A stretch of 64,000 nt of DNA from NCBI GenBank assembly GCA_025060635.1, contig JANXBN010000001.1, positions 815,284-879,283 of the forward strand. The letters are read 5' to 3'. The translations under genes were made by a program, and so were the position numbers. The notes beneath the pieces are model-generated. The model had not been told where the DNA came from. It was given only the letters and a program-made list of their open reading frames with translations, and ran no database searches. Below, piece by piece: positions 33,585-42,980 of the stretch (positions within the stretch are counted from its first letter, which is position 1; each line of letters begins with the position of its first letter). Origin of the DNA: Candidatus Kryptonium sp. (GTDB taxonomy: Bacteria; Bacteroidota; Ignavibacteria; Kryptoniales; Kryptoniaceae).

Positions 33585-34736
33585 ATGTCTCAGGCACAAA
33601 CAACACAACCAACCTATGTAAAGGGGCTGGAAAATGTAATAGCAAATCAAACCAAGCTTTGTTTCATTGATGGCAAAAGAAGCAAATTGCTTTATCTTGG
33701 CTATGACATTGCGGATCTTGCTGAGCATTCAAATTTTGAAGAAGTTGCATTTCTTTTGTGGAACTATCGCTTGCCTAAAAAGAATGAATATGATGAATTC
33801 GTTAAATCAATCCGCGCTGAATATGATATTCCAGAGGAACTTATCACTGTTATGAAACTTATGCCGAAGGATTCCGATCCGATGGATGTCTTGAGAACAT
33901 CTGTTTCATTTCTTGGTTTGTTTGACCCTGAAAAGAATGACAATTCTTTTGAAGCAAACAGAAGAAAAGCGCTTCGCCTCACTGCGAAGTTTCCAACGAT
34001 AGTTGCAGCATGGGAGCAAATAAGAAATGGGAAGGAGCCCATTAAACCGAACAAGGAATTTAACATCGCAACCAATTTCCTTTACATGCTTAAAGGTGAA
34101 AAGCCAGATGAGCTTTATGCGAAAATTATGGATGTTGCTTTGATCTTGCACGCTGAACATGAAATGAATGCTTCAACATTTTCAGCAAGGGTTACGATTT
34201 CAACTTTGACAGATATGTATTCAGCGGTTACATCAGCGATTGGTACTTTGAAAGGACCTTTACACGGTGGGGCAAACAGAGAGGTTATGAAATATCTACT
34301 TGAGATCGGTGAACTTTCAAAGGTTGATGATTTTGTTAAGAAAGCAATTGAAGAAAAGAAAAAGCTTGAAGGATTTGGTCACAGGGTATACAAATCAATG
34401 GATCCGAGAGCAATTATATTGAAGAAATATTCAAAAATGCTTGGTGAAAAACTTGGCGATACGAAATGGTATGAGATGTCCGCAAGGATTGAGGAACTTT
34501 GGGTGAAGGAATATGGAGAGAAAGGCGTTTGGCCAAATGTTGATTTTTATTCTGCCTCGGTTTATTATTATATGGGTATTCCACTTGATCTTTACACTCC
34601 AATTTTTGCTGTGAGCCGAATAACTGGATGGACTGCTCATATTCTTGAGCAACTTGCGGATAACAGAATCTATAGACCAAGGGCTGAATACATCGGTCCG
34701 ATGGATCAAACTTATATTCCAATTGATCAGCGTTAA
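33585..34736 (+). CDS. gltA: Citrate synthase
   Basis: 383 residues, the short bacterial/archaeal form. It condenses oxaloacetate with acetyl-CoA at the entry of the TCA cycle. Catalytic residues lie in GPLHGGANREV (His), GFGHRVYKSMDPRA (His) and VDFYSASVYYYMGIP (Asp), with the upstream LILHAEHEMNASTFSAR helix. The length is typical of type I dimeric enzymes; a 2-methylcitrate synthase activity cannot be excluded. It is monocistronic, with its own promoter and a strong terminator. Confidence 0.95.
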   Translation: MSQAQTTQPTYVKGLENVIANQTKLCFIDGKRSKLLYLGYDIADLAEHSNFEEVAFLLWNYRLPKKNEYDEFVKSIRAEYDIPEELITVMKLMPKDSDPMDVLRTSVSFLGLFDPEKNDNSFEANRRKALRLTAKFPTIVAAWEQIRNGKEPIKPNKEFNIATNFLYMLKGEKPDELYAKIMDVALILHAEHEMNASTFSARVTISTLTDMYSAVTSAIGTLKGPLHGGANREVMKYLLEIGELSKVDDFVKKAIEEKKKLEGFGHRVYKSMDPRAIILKKYSKMLGEKLGDTKWYEMSARIEELWVKEYGEKGVWPNVDFYSASVYYYMGIPLDLYTPIFAVSRITGWTAHILEQLADNRIYRPRAEYIGPMDQTYIPIDQR

Positions 34737-34744
34737 AATCCGTT

Positions 34745-34771
34745 GGGCGGGTGAAATTCCCGCCCTTTTTT
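34745..34771 (+). terminator. Intrinsic terminator of citrate synthase
   Basis: A perfect 7-bp GC stem (34745-34751 with 34759-34765) with a 7-base loop, followed by six T and then TATTTT. The T run reaches the last codons of the convergent dacB gene. Confidence 0.92.
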
Positions 34772-36296
34772 ATTTTCTTCTTGAAAATTCAGCTAACCTT
34801 TGACATACGATATCTTGAATCATGTTCGCAGTGGATGTGGGAATTAAGTAATTATTTGTGATCATTGAGAAAGATAACATTTCACCATCTTTTGTTTTAA
34901 CATAACCTGAAAGAGCCCTTGCATATTGAACATAACCAGTTTTCGCCCGCACATTCCCTTGTGCCTTTGTCCTTCTCATTCTGGTCTCAAGTGTTCCATC
35001 AACACCAGCAATTGGTAATGATTCATAAAAGAAAGCGAAATATTCGTGTCTATACATATAGTTTAGAAGCGTTAAAACTTGAAAAGGAGTGACTAGGTTT
35101 AATCTTGAAAGCCCAGAGCCATCATAAATTGAAATTAGATCTGGAGGAATGCCGATTTGAGCAAGCGTGCTTTTCATAACTTCAACAGATTTCTGCGTTG
35201 AACCTTCTCCGCCGAAAATTTTGCCAAGAGTTCTGAAAACTTGTTCAGCATAAAAGTTTTGGCTTCGTTTATTTATTACTTTTATAATTTCGCTCAATGG
35301 CGGGGATTCATAAGAAGCAAGAACTTTCATCTTCTCGTAATCTGGATTTAAAAATGTGTCATCTATGTCAGCGACAGAACCTGTAATTTTTATTCCTTTT
35401 GATTCAAAAACTTCTTTTAAAACCGTTACTGTGTAAAGAGTCGGATTGTGGACACTTATGGATTCCCTGCGCGGATTTGATCTTAAGCTTATCCTGCCGA
35501 AGATGTTAATTATATTTGTTCCAGGTAGTCTGAAAAAGTCAATTTTGTTTGAACTGTCTGGATGAGCTGTTATGAGCTGATTTTTTATCTGAACATAACT
35601 TGTGTTTGGATTTACTCTAATGATCGCTGGATCACCGATCCTTCTACCAGGTAAAATTTCAAGATCAACGCAATTGTCATTGAAAGATAATGCGCTGATA
35701 TGAGCAGAATACCAATATGTTTCATCGTCCCACGCCCAACCAGTCCCCATGTATTGATCATCAAAATAATTGTCATCCCCGATTATGTTTCCTTGAACTT
35801 CTCTTATTCCCAACTTAAGCAAGCTATCTGCCCAGTCTCTGAAAGTTTTTGTTATATCTCCGTTTGTAAATCTACCTGAGATCGTAGGATCGCCACTTCC
35901 TCGGACAAATATATTGCCATATAGAATTCCATTTTTTATCTCGCCATCGGTGTAAAGATAGGTTTTATATTTAAACTCTGGACCAAGTTTGAGCAAGGCA
36001 ACTGCGCTTGTAAATAATTTTATATTTGACGCAGGTATGAAATTTTTATGTTCATTAAGTCGGTATATATATTCGCCAGTTTCAAGGGATTGAATTATAA
36101 CTCCCCAATGTGCATTAGAAAAGGCGGGATTATTGAAAATTTCATCAAGTTCGCTTTTTAATAAATTTAACGCTGTATCTTCATAATAAATGATTTCCTT
36201 TGGGATTTCTTCAGGTTTTGCCTCAATGACTTTTTGTGCGGATGCGCAAGAAAAAAAGTAAATTAGAACAGGTAAAATAATTAACTTTTTGCCCAT
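34770..36296 (-). CDS. dacB: D-alanyl-D-alanine carboxypeptidase/endopeptidase (PBP4, DacB type), lipoprotein
   Basis: 508 residues with a lipobox (IYFFSC, Cys17). It is a class C penicillin-binding protein that trims or opens peptidoglycan cross-links. The active-site serine is in Ser90-Asn-Ile-Lys93 (PASNIKLFTSA), the second motif is the DGSGLSRLN segment, and the third is KTG in VRAKTGYVQYA. The insert between motifs 1 and 2 is of the long PBP4 type. Lipidation suggests anchoring at a membrane face rather than free periplasmic location. It is convergent with citrate synthase. Confidence 0.92.
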   Translation of the reverse strand: MGKKLIILPVLIYFFSCASAQKVIEAKPEEIPKEIIYYEDTALNLLKSELDEIFNNPAFSNAHWGVIIQSLETGEYIYRLNEHKNFIPASNIKLFTSAVALLKLGPEFKYKTYLYTDGEIKNGILYGNIFVRGSGDPTISGRFTNGDITKTFRDWADSLLKLGIREVQGNIIGDDNYFDDQYMGTGWAWDDETYWYSAHISALSFNDNCVDLEILPGRRIGDPAIIRVNPNTSYVQIKNQLITAHPDSSNKIDFFRLPGTNIINIFGRISLRSNPRRESISVHNPTLYTVTVLKEVFESKGIKITGSVADIDDTFLNPDYEKMKVLASYESPPLSEIIKVINKRSQNFYAEQVFRTLGKIFGGEGSTQKSVEVMKSTLAQIGIPPDLISIYDGSGLSRLNLVTPFQVLTLLNYMYRHEYFAFFYESLPIAGVDGTLETRMRRTKAQGNVRAKTGYVQYARALSGYVKTKDGEMLSFSMITNNYLIPTSTANMIQDIVCQRLAEFSRRK

Positions 36297-36360
36297 AGTG
36301 ATTTGCTAACTTTGTTTTGTTGTCAAGTTATTTAAGTCAGTTCAAAAATTCAAGTTCCTT

Positions 36361-36408
36361 CGTCATAATTTTTAGGTTTTCTAATCTTTTCAAAAAATTA
36401 GAGTGACG
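36361..36408. repeat. Imperfect inverted repeat in the dacB-rluB gap
   Basis: CGTCA at 36361-36365 mirrors TGACG at 36404-36408, and AATTTTT at 36367-36373 mirrors AAAAATT at 36393-36399, giving a 48-base hairpin-like element. The 232-base gap around it (36297-36528) has no convincing reading frame. It may be a degenerate interspersed repeat. Confidence 0.35.
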
Positions 36409-36528
36409 AGGTCGTTTTCGTTGTTATGTTAAGAAGCAAAACGAAATGATCAGTTTGGCTGTGGTTTTCGGGACGAAATGAAAAAGTATGAGCGTAATAG
36501 ACAATGCTTGGGGAAATAAGTTTCTTTG

Positions 36529-37287
36529 TCATTCAAGACCAACAAGTCGTTTTAGCTTTTTTATTTCTTTTTCTGTTAAATATCTCCATTCGCCTCTTTT
36601 CATTCCGCTGACGGTTATGCCACCGAAGCTTACTCTATGCAATTTTTTTACTTTGTAACCAAGGCGTTCAAACATTCTTCTTATTTGTCTGTATCTTCCT
36701 TCGTGAATTGTTATGCCAATTTCTTTCCTTTGGCTGTTTGGGAGTATATAGACATCGCAAGCTTCGGTCTTTCTACCATCAAGCATTATTCCGCGTTTTA
36801 GTTTTTCAATATCTTCAGGTTTTATCGGTTTATCAATTTCAACTTTGTATGCTTTTTCAACTTTATATTTTGGATGCATAAGGCGATAGGCAAGCTCGCC
36901 GTCATTTGTTAGAAGTAAAACTCCAGTTGTGTTTCTATCAAGGCGACCGACAGGAAAAATTCGGTATTTAACTTTTACGAGATCAATTACAGTTCTTCTG
37001 CCTTTTTCATCTTTTACAGTTGTTATGCAATCCTTAGGTTTGTTCAAGACGATGTAAACGAGTTTTTCTTCATATTTAACGGGTTTCCCATCAACTGTGA
37101 CTTTATCTTTTTGCGGGTTTATTTTTACACCGAGTTGTGTTATGACTTGACCATTTACAGCGACTCTGCCTTGTTGAATCAGCTCATCTGCTTTTCTTCT
37201 TGACGCGACTCCGCACATAGCTAAGTATTTATTGAGCCGTATAAGTTCGTCGTCTTTTTTTGTGTATTTATTCTTATTTTTCTCCAT
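36529..37287 (-). CDS. RsuA/RluB-family pseudouridine synthase
   Basis: 252 residues. An N-terminal S4 RNA-binding domain (IRLNKYLAMCGVASRRKADEL) is followed by the catalytic domain with Asp117 in PVGRLDRNTTGVLLLTNDG and the later EGRYRQIRRMFERLGY. It modifies a uridine in ribosomal RNA; the neighbourhood and length suggest an RluB-type 23S enzyme. It overlaps scpB by 14 bases, and the scpA-scpB-rluB order is a common conserved cluster in bacteria. Confidence 0.92.
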   Translation of the reverse strand: MEKNKNKYTKKDDELIRLNKYLAMCGVASRRKADELIQQGRVAVNGQVITQLGVKINPQKDKVTVDGKPVKYEEKLVYIVLNKPKDCITTVKDEKGRRTVIDLVKVKYRIFPVGRLDRNTTGVLLLTNDGELAYRLMHPKYKVEKAYKVEIDKPIKPEDIEKLKRGIMLDGRKTEACDVYILPNSQRKEIGITIHEGRYRQIRRMFERLGYKVKKLHRVSFGGITVSGMKRGEWRYLTEKEIKKLKRLVGLE

Positions 37288-37888
37288 CGTTTTGGATCAC
37301 CCCATTTTCAAAGATTGAGTTTTCACTTTCTTTCGTTATTTCTTCAATTTCGGAAGGTTTCGGTAGTTCTGATAAATTTTTTAGACCAAAGTATTTAAGA
37401 AACTCTTTCGTTGTCCCGTATAGAAGTGGTCTCCCGAGAGTTTCAGCTCTACCAACTATTGTTATCAATCTTTTCTCAAGGAGCGTTTTAATTATGTGGT
37501 CTACATTTACGCCTCTGATTGCTTCTATTTCTGGCTTGCTTATCGGTTGTTTATAAGCGATGATTGCGAGTGTTTCAAGTGCTGGTTGAGATAATTTTTT
37601 CTTGCTTTTTTCTTTGAAAAGCCTTCCAACCCATTTCGCAAATTCTGGAAGAGTAGCAAATTGATATCCCTCGGCAATTTCTATAATTCTAAATGCAGAA
37701 CCCCGTTCGGAATATTCTTGATTTAATGATGCGATAATTTTTTTTATGTCGTCCTCGCTTATCTTTGAATCACTATTTGAAGGTATTTTTCTTTGTGGTT
37801 CGTTTATTATATCTTTGATTTGTTTCAAACTTAGAGGCGTATCGGAGGCGAAAATTATAGCTTCAACTATTGATTTTAAGTTTTCCAT
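37274..37888 (-). CDS. scpB: Segregation and condensation protein B
   Basis: 204 residues. It is the kite subunit of the SMC-ScpAB condensin. Recognisable by the two winged-helix domains: VEAIIFASDTPLSLKQI and ALETLAIIAYKQPISKPEIE followed by RGVNVDHIIKTLLEKRLI. The C-terminal tail beyond GTTKEFLKYFGL is acidic and variable. It lies 18 bases after scpA and overlaps the pseudouridine synthase gene. Confidence 0.95.
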   Translation of the reverse strand: MENLKSIVEAIIFASDTPLSLKQIKDIINEPQRKIPSNSDSKISEDDIKKIIASLNQEYSERGSAFRIIEIAEGYQFATLPEFAKWVGRLFKEKSKKKLSQPALETLAIIAYKQPISKPEIEAIRGVNVDHIIKTLLEKRLITIVGRAETLGRPLLYGTTKEFLKYFGLKNLSELPKPSEIEEITKESENSIFENGVIQNDGEK

Positions 37889-37906
37889 TTGCGTTGTAAG
37901 TTTGTT

Positions 37907-38662
37907 TTAAATTGCGTTCGCATAACTTTGTTGTTCATCAAATGCTCGCTCTATTAAAATCTCTTCAAAAGCTTCATTTTGGGTGATTCTGATTTTCTTT
38001 AATCTTGCAAGCTCAAGAATTGCAAGGAAAGCGACAATGATTCGGATTTTCTCACGATATTCTCTAAATATCTCGCTAAATGGAATTTGTTTGTTAAATT
38101 TCAATTTGTCAAGTATGTTTTCCATTTCGTCTTCAACTTTATAGTTTTGGAATTCAATTTCGTGGAATTCTTCCTTCTTTGCGTTTTCAAAGGATTTCTT
38201 AAATGCCATTAAAAGATCAAAAAGGGAGACATCTTTTAAGAAACCGTATAGTTCTTCTTCATCGTAATAATCTCGTGCGTCATGTTTGAAGTATTGACGA
38301 TAATAAATTTTCCCCGCTTCTTCTTCCAGCTTTGAAAACTCATTTGAGAGTTCTTTATACTTTTTATATTCAAGAAGTCGTTTTACGAGTTCAGCTCTTG
38401 GATCTTCTTCATCTTCCATTTCTTCCGATTCGGGTTTTGGGAGTAGCATTTTCGCTTTTATCTGCATCAGTGTTGAAGCCATTACGATAAATTCGCTTGC
38501 TATCTCAAGGTCAAGCATTTGCATGATATGGATATATTCAAGGAAGTCCTTGGTGATTTTTGCGATCGGGATGTCGTATATGTTAAGTTCATCTCTTTTG
38601 ACAAAGAAGAGAAGAAGATCAAGAGGACCTTCAAAGTGCGGTAATTTTACTTTGTATTTCAT
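37907..38662 (-). CDS. scpA: Segregation and condensation protein A
   Basis: 251 residues. It is the kleisin that bridges the SMC heads in chromosome condensation. The N-terminus FEGPLDLLLFFVKRDELNIYDIPIAKIT is diagnostic; the middle carries an acidic linker (ESEEMEDEEDP) and the C-terminus a winged-helix segment (FLAILELARLKKIRITQNEAF). It is 21 bases downstream of trpS and 18 upstream of scpB. Confidence 0.96.
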   Translation of the reverse strand: MKYKVKLPHFEGPLDLLLFFVKRDELNIYDIPIAKITKDFLEYIHIMQMLDLEIASEFIVMASTLMQIKAKMLLPKPESEEMEDEEDPRAELVKRLLEYKKYKELSNEFSKLEEEAGKIYYRQYFKHDARDYYDEEELYGFLKDVSLFDLLMAFKKSFENAKKEEFHEIEFQNYKVEDEMENILDKLKFNKQIPFSEIFREYREKIRIIVAFLAILELARLKKIRITQNEAFEEILIERAFDEQQSYANAI

Positions 38663-38683
38663 TTTTAAATTACTTTTTAATTT

Positions 38684-39661
38684 TCAACCAAGTTTCATAG
38701 CGTTGCGGACATCTTGCATTGTTTTGCGTGCCACTTCTCGTGCTCTTTCCTCACCAGCGAATAAAATTTCCTTAACCTGATTTATATTTGATTCAAGTTG
38801 AGCTCTTTTTTCATGAATTGGTTTTAAAAATTCAATTATCTTTTCAGCGCATCTTGTCTTACAATCAACACATCCAAGTTGACCTGATTCGCATCCGCTT
38901 TTTATTTCCGCAACCTCATCTTGATTAAATTTTTTATGGTATGTAAAAACCAAACAAATCTCGGGTCTTCCGGGATCACCTTTGTATATTTTTTGTGGAT
39001 CTGTAAATGCCTTTTTCATTTTCTTCTTGATTTCTTCAGGTGGGTCGGAGATCAAAATTGTATTTCCGAGGGATTTGCTCATTCTTTTTCCATCAAGCCC
39101 TGGCAAGCGTGAGAATTCCGTCAGAAGTGGCTCTGGCTCGGGGAAGACAGGAGCATAAAGTTGATTGAATCGCCTTGCTATATCACGAGTTATCTCAAGA
39201 TGTGGAAGCTGGTCCTCTCCCACTGGGACAAGTTCACCTTTGTAGAGAAGAATATCAGCTGCCTGTAAAACTGGATATCCAAGATGTCCATAAGTTATGT
39301 TGTCAAGTTCAAGGTCACGAACTTGTTCTTTTAATGTCGGATTTCTCTCAAGTCTGGAGACGGTGATGAGCATTGAAAATATCAAGTGTAGCTCGGTGTG
39401 TTCTTTAACTTGCGATTGTCTGAAAACCGGACTTAAGTCGGGATTTACTCCGGAAGCAAGCCAATCAATTAACATTTCTATTGAATTTTGGTAAATCTCC
39501 GAAGTATCAACATTTGTTGTCAATGCGTGATAATCAGCTATTAAAAAAAAGCAATCGTGCTCTTTTTGAAGCTTGACCCAGTTTTCAAGGACTCCAACTA
39601 AATGTCCAAGGTGCAATTTCCCGGTTGGTCTCATTCCGCTTAAAACTACTTTCCTGCTCAT
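38684..39661 (-). CDS. trpS: Tryptophanyl-tRNA synthetase
   Basis: 325 residues, class I aminoacyl-tRNA synthetase charging tRNA(Trp). The HIGH motif appears as HLGH (17-20) in SGMRPTGKLHLGHLVG and the KMSKS motif as RMSKSLGN. The substrate-pocket segment LPHLEITRDIARRFN is also seen. An insert with four cysteines (SGCESGQLGCVDCKTRC) may bind a metal or iron-sulfur cluster, as reported for some thermophile TrpRS. It heads the trpS-scpA-scpB-rluB run. Confidence 0.96.
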   Translation of the reverse strand: MSRKVVLSGMRPTGKLHLGHLVGVLENWVKLQKEHDCFFLIADYHALTTNVDTSEIYQNSIEMLIDWLASGVNPDLSPVFRQSQVKEHTELHLIFSMLITVSRLERNPTLKEQVRDLELDNITYGHLGYPVLQAADILLYKGELVPVGEDQLPHLEITRDIARRFNQLYAPVFPEPEPLLTEFSRLPGLDGKRMSKSLGNTILISDPPEEIKKKMKKAFTDPQKIYKGDPGRPEICLVFTYHKKFNQDEVAEIKSGCESGQLGCVDCKTRCAEKIIEFLKPIHEKRAQLESNINQVKEILFAGEERAREVARKTMQDVRNAMKLG

Positions 39662-39712
39662 TTATAAGAAAATTTTGTTTTTAAATGATTCTTTAATTGT
39701 CCGATATAAAAT

Positions 39713-39730
39713 TTGGCGCACCCTGCGCAA
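39713..39730 (-). terminator. Short hairpin downstream of the uvrD-like gene
   Basis: A 5-bp GC stem (39716-39720 with 39724-39728) around CCC, followed on the minus strand by AAATTTTA. It could end the helicase transcript. The stem is short and the U tract weak; a possible trpS promoter overlaps it. Confidence 0.35.
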
Positions 39731-39796
39731 GTTTTGAAATTTAGTTTTCCAAAAATTTAGAAAAAAGTTAAGAAAAATGAAACATCGGGGGGAAAT

Positions 39797-41785
39797 TTAC
39801 TCTTCATCTATTACCCAGTATTCAACGAGTTCGTCTGGTATGTCCGCGATAAATCTTGACGGCTTCGTTAGAATAAGACCGCTTCTGGAGTCATAAATTC
39901 CAACGGGGTAACAGATGAAAAGATGTTCTTTTGCTCTCGTGCAGGCTACATACATTAACCTTCTTTCTTCTTCCATTTCGTCGTCGTTTCTTGCCGAATG
40001 TGAGGATGGGAAAATGCCATCAAGAGCATGGATTATGAAAACCGTGTTCCATTCCAAACCTTTCGCTGAGTGAATTGTGGAGAGGATTAGAAACTCATCG
40101 TCTGTCCCGGGAGGCACAATTTCTGAAACGCTTTCGTTCGGTGGCTCAATTGCCAAGTCGGTTAAAAATTCTTCAAGCGAGTCATATCTTGAAGCTATGT
40201 TTTCAAAAATTTCAAGATCCTTTCTTCGCTTTTCATAATCATCGTATTTATCTCTCATAATTGGTTCATAATATCGCAGAATTATTTCCGTCTTTTGCTG
40301 GACCGAAATGTCGTCAGGATATATTGTGTAAAGGAGTTTAAATAATCTTGAGACGCTTTCTGGATAACCTTTAAAATCAAGCCAGAAGTTCGGGTTCGTT
40401 TTAATGTTTAGTTTTCCGGAGGTTATGTCATCAATTATTTTTTGTGCTGTTCTTGGTCCGACTCCGTCAAGCAGTAGCAAGATTCTATGCCATGAAATGA
40501 TGTCGTTTGGGTTTAGGATAACGCGGAGATGAGCGACGATATCTTTTATGTGTGCGGTTTCAATGAATTTAAATCCACCGAATTTAACAAAGGGTATGTT
40601 TGCTTTCGCAAGTTCAATTTCAAGATCAAAAGACAGATAGCTTGCTCTGAAAAGAACAGCTATCTGGTTTAAAGGTATTCCTTCTTCTCTTAATTCAAGG
40701 ACTTTTTGGACAACAAATTTTGATTGATGATTTTCGCTTGGTGCGATCACGATAACTGGCAGATCCCCGCCCGGTTTCCTTGTATAAAGAACTTTTGTAT
40801 ATTTTTCCCTTGCTCTGTCAATTATCTCGTTTGCAAGATTCAAAATTGGCTGTGTGCTTCTATAGTTTTCTTCAAGCTTTATTATTTTCGTCTCCGGAAA
40901 ATCTTTCGGGAAATCCATTATGTTTCTGAAGTTTGCGCCCCTAAATGCGTAGATACTTTGAGAGTCGTCCCCAACAGCCATCACATTTCTATGTTCTCTT
41001 CCAAGAAGGCGGACAATGTCAGCTTGAAGTCGGTTCGTATCTTGATATTCATCAATCATTATGTATCTATATTGATTTGCGAGTTTTTTTCTGACATCGT
41101 CAAATTCTTCAAGCAATCGTTTCAGGTTCAACAAAAGATCGTCGTAATCCATTAAGTTGTGCTTTGCTTTGTATGAATTATATATGCGAAACAATTTTAC
41201 TATATCGTCGGTCTGTTCATAATAATGAGGGAATTCGTTTAGGACTATATCTTCAATTGGTGTTTCAGTGTTTATGCTTTTGCTGTAAATTTCATAAAGG
41301 GTTTGCTTGCGCGGGAATCGTTTTTTTGCCTTATCATAACCTTCTTGTGTTCTTAAAAGATTTATAACATCCTCTGCATCGCCTTGATCAAGTATTGTGA
41401 AGGAGTTATCGTACTTTAAAAGTTGGGCATATTTTCTCAGAATGAGGTTTGCAAATGAATGAAAAGTTCCACCTGATACTCTATCGCATCTTGCGTCAAG
41501 TAAAATTGATGCGCGACTTAACATTTCTTGTGCTGCTTTTCGCGTGAATGTTAAAAGAAGGATTGACTCGGGGTTCACTCCGATTTCAACGAGTCGCGCA
41601 ACTCGGTAGGTTATTGTTCTGGTCTTTCCTGTTCCAGCTCCAGCAATTACAAGCACCGGACCGTCAAGTGTCATTACTGCCTCGTATTGGGCTGGGTTAA
41701 GCTCATCCTTGTATCTTATCTTTGACGGTTTTACGCTGTGCTCTTCAAAAATTTCTCGTTTCAGAATGTATCTTTTCTTTTCCAT
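39797..41785 (-). CDS. UvrD/PcrA-type superfamily 1 DNA helicase
   Basis: 662 residues of an SF1A 3'-5' helicase. Walker A is AGAGTGKTRT (about 48-57), Walker B is MIDEYQDTN, and the other motifs include GDDSQSIYAFRGA, LEENYRST, LSTIHSAKGLEWNTVFI and RRLMYVACTRAK. The protein lacks the long C-terminal tail of some UvrD proteins. The likely role is DNA repair or removal of RNA polymerase and RecA. It stands alone, with a hairpin between it and trpS. Confidence 0.94.
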   Translation of the reverse strand: MEKKRYILKREIFEEHSVKPSKIRYKDELNPAQYEAVMTLDGPVLVIAGAGTGKTRTITYRVARLVEIGVNPESILLLTFTRKAAQEMLSRASILLDARCDRVSGGTFHSFANLILRKYAQLLKYDNSFTILDQGDAEDVINLLRTQEGYDKAKKRFPRKQTLYEIYSKSINTETPIEDIVLNEFPHYYEQTDDIVKLFRIYNSYKAKHNLMDYDDLLLNLKRLLEEFDDVRKKLANQYRYIMIDEYQDTNRLQADIVRLLGREHRNVMAVGDDSQSIYAFRGANFRNIMDFPKDFPETKIIKLEENYRSTQPILNLANEIIDRAREKYTKVLYTRKPGGDLPVIVIAPSENHQSKFVVQKVLELREEGIPLNQIAVLFRASYLSFDLEIELAKANIPFVKFGGFKFIETAHIKDIVAHLRVILNPNDIISWHRILLLLDGVGPRTAQKIIDDITSGKLNIKTNPNFWLDFKGYPESVSRLFKLLYTIYPDDISVQQKTEIILRYYEPIMRDKYDDYEKRRKDLEIFENIASRYDSLEEFLTDLAIEPPNESVSEIVPPGTDDEFLILSTIHSAKGLEWNTVFIIHALDGIFPSSHSARNDDEMEEERRLMYVACTRAKEHLFICYPVGIYDSRSGLILTKPSRFIADIPDELVEYWVIDEE

Positions 41786-41831
41786 TTGGTTTCAGCCAAG
41801 CATGTTTTTACTAAAATTAAACTTTTATCTC

Positions 41832-41852
41832 GGGAAATTCAAGAAATTTCCC
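41832..41852. repeat. Perfect hairpin upstream of the uvrD-like gene
   Basis: An 8-bp inverted repeat (41832-41839 with 41845-41852) around a 5-base loop, in the region between the divergent helicase and prenyl synthase genes. A shorter 5-bp hairpin lies at 41961-41973. Either could be an operator or leader structure. Confidence 0.4.
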
Positions 41853-41926
41853 TCAATTGAATGATCCTAAATTGTGGCGCTACGATTGCAAGATTTGACC
41901 AGTTAAGTTAGGTTTTCTTGCTTATT

Positions 41927-41955
41927 TTGACATCTTTTATTAATATCTTTATGTG
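41927..41955 (+). promoter_or_regulatory. Promoter candidate for the prenyl synthase-ptsH-ptsI operon
   Basis: A perfect -35 box TTGACA (41927-41932), a 17-base spacer and a weak -10 TATGTG (41950-41955). It is about 48 bases before the GTG start and followed by a small hairpin at 41961-41973. Confidence 0.45.
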
Positions 41956-42002
41956 CGCTACCCTTAGAAAGGGAAAACTCATAAAAATACAAAGAAATCA
42001 AG

Positions 42003-42980
42003 GTGGATTACGAACAAAGTTACAACAATTATAGGAAAATTATAGACGAACATTTAAAGCTTGCATTGACGGATGAGAAACCATTTAGTTTATATGAGCC
42101 GATAAAATACATTTTACTTGCTGGTGGAAAAAGAATCAGACCAGTAATTCTTCTCCTTTCGTGCGAATCTGTGGGCGGAGATTACAGGGACGCGTTGGAC
42201 GCAGCGATTGCTGTTGAAATTTTTCACAATTTTACGCTCGTGCATGATGATATAATGGATAACGCTGATTTGCGCAGAGGATTGCAAACGATCCATAAGA
42301 GGTGGGATATAAATACCGCTATTTTAAGTGGCGATGCTATGTTCGCAATTGCGTATAAGTTCCTTTCTCGCACGAAATCCCCAAGAATAAATGAAATTTT
42401 AAACTCCTTCACTCAATCCGCAATTGAAGTATGCGAAGGTCAAGCACTTGATCTTGAACTTGAAACGAGCTTTGAAGTGAGCATAGATGATTACATGAAA
42501 ATGATAAGTAAAAAGACGGCTTCTTTAATAAAAAACTCTGCTAAAATTGGAGCTTTAATCGCAAATGTAGAAGATGAAAAAATTCAAGCGCTTGAAAATT
42601 ACGGGTTTAATTTGGGACTTGCTTTTCAACTTATGGACGACCTCCTTGATATAACTGCTAATTCCAATGAATTTGGAAAATCCATAGGTGGCGATATATT
42701 TAACGGTAAAAGGACATTTCTTCTTTTAACTGCAATGGAGAAAGTTAAAGGAAAAGAAAGAGAAATCATAGAGAGGGTCGTCAGAAAAGATAACATTGAT
42801 GAATCGGTCGTTTCCGAAGTTAAGGAAATTTACATTCGCTATGGTGTGATTGATGAAACGCAGAAAATGGTAAAATTTTATACGAACCTCGCCCTGAAAG
42901 CCCTTGAAGCTCTTCCTGAGACCAACTCACGCTCTATGTTGATTTGGCTTGCAAATAAACTCTGTGAGAGAAAAATTTAA
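42003..42980 (+). CDS. Polyprenyl (geranylgeranyl/octaprenyl-type) diphosphate synthase
   Basis: 325 residues from a GTG start with a short AAGG before it. It elongates isoprenyl diphosphates for quinone side chains or lipid carriers. The first Asp-rich motif is Asp82-Asp83-Ile-Met-Asp86 (LVHDDIMDNADLRRG) and the second LMDDLLDIT. The KIP-type segment GGKRIRPVILLLSCE is near the N-terminus. Product chain length cannot be set confidently. ptsH begins at the base after its stop, so the genes form one operon. Confidence 0.93.
   Translation: MDYEQSYNNYRKIIDEHLKLALTDEKPFSLYEPIKYILLAGGKRIRPVILLLSCESVGGDYRDALDAAIAVEIFHNFTLVHDDIMDNADLRRGLQTIHKRWDINTAILSGDAMFAIAYKFLSRTKSPRINEILNSFTQSAIEVCEGQALDLELETSFEVSIDDYMKMISKKTASLIKNSAKIGALIANVEDEKIQALENYGFNLGLAFQLMDDLLDITANSNEFGKSIGGDIFNGKRTFLLLTAMEKVKGKEREIIERVVRKDNIDESVVSEVKEIYIRYGVIDETQKMVKFYTNLALKALEALPETNSRSMLIWLANKLCERKI

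Noticed and set aside
33519-33728. Minus-strand frame crossing the citrate synthase start
   Set aside because: Overlaps the promoter leader and a well supported gene; no protein features.
40724-41155. Plus-strand frame of 143 codons
   Set aside because: Antisense to the UvrD-like helicase, with Cys/Phe/His-rich composition unlike real proteins here.
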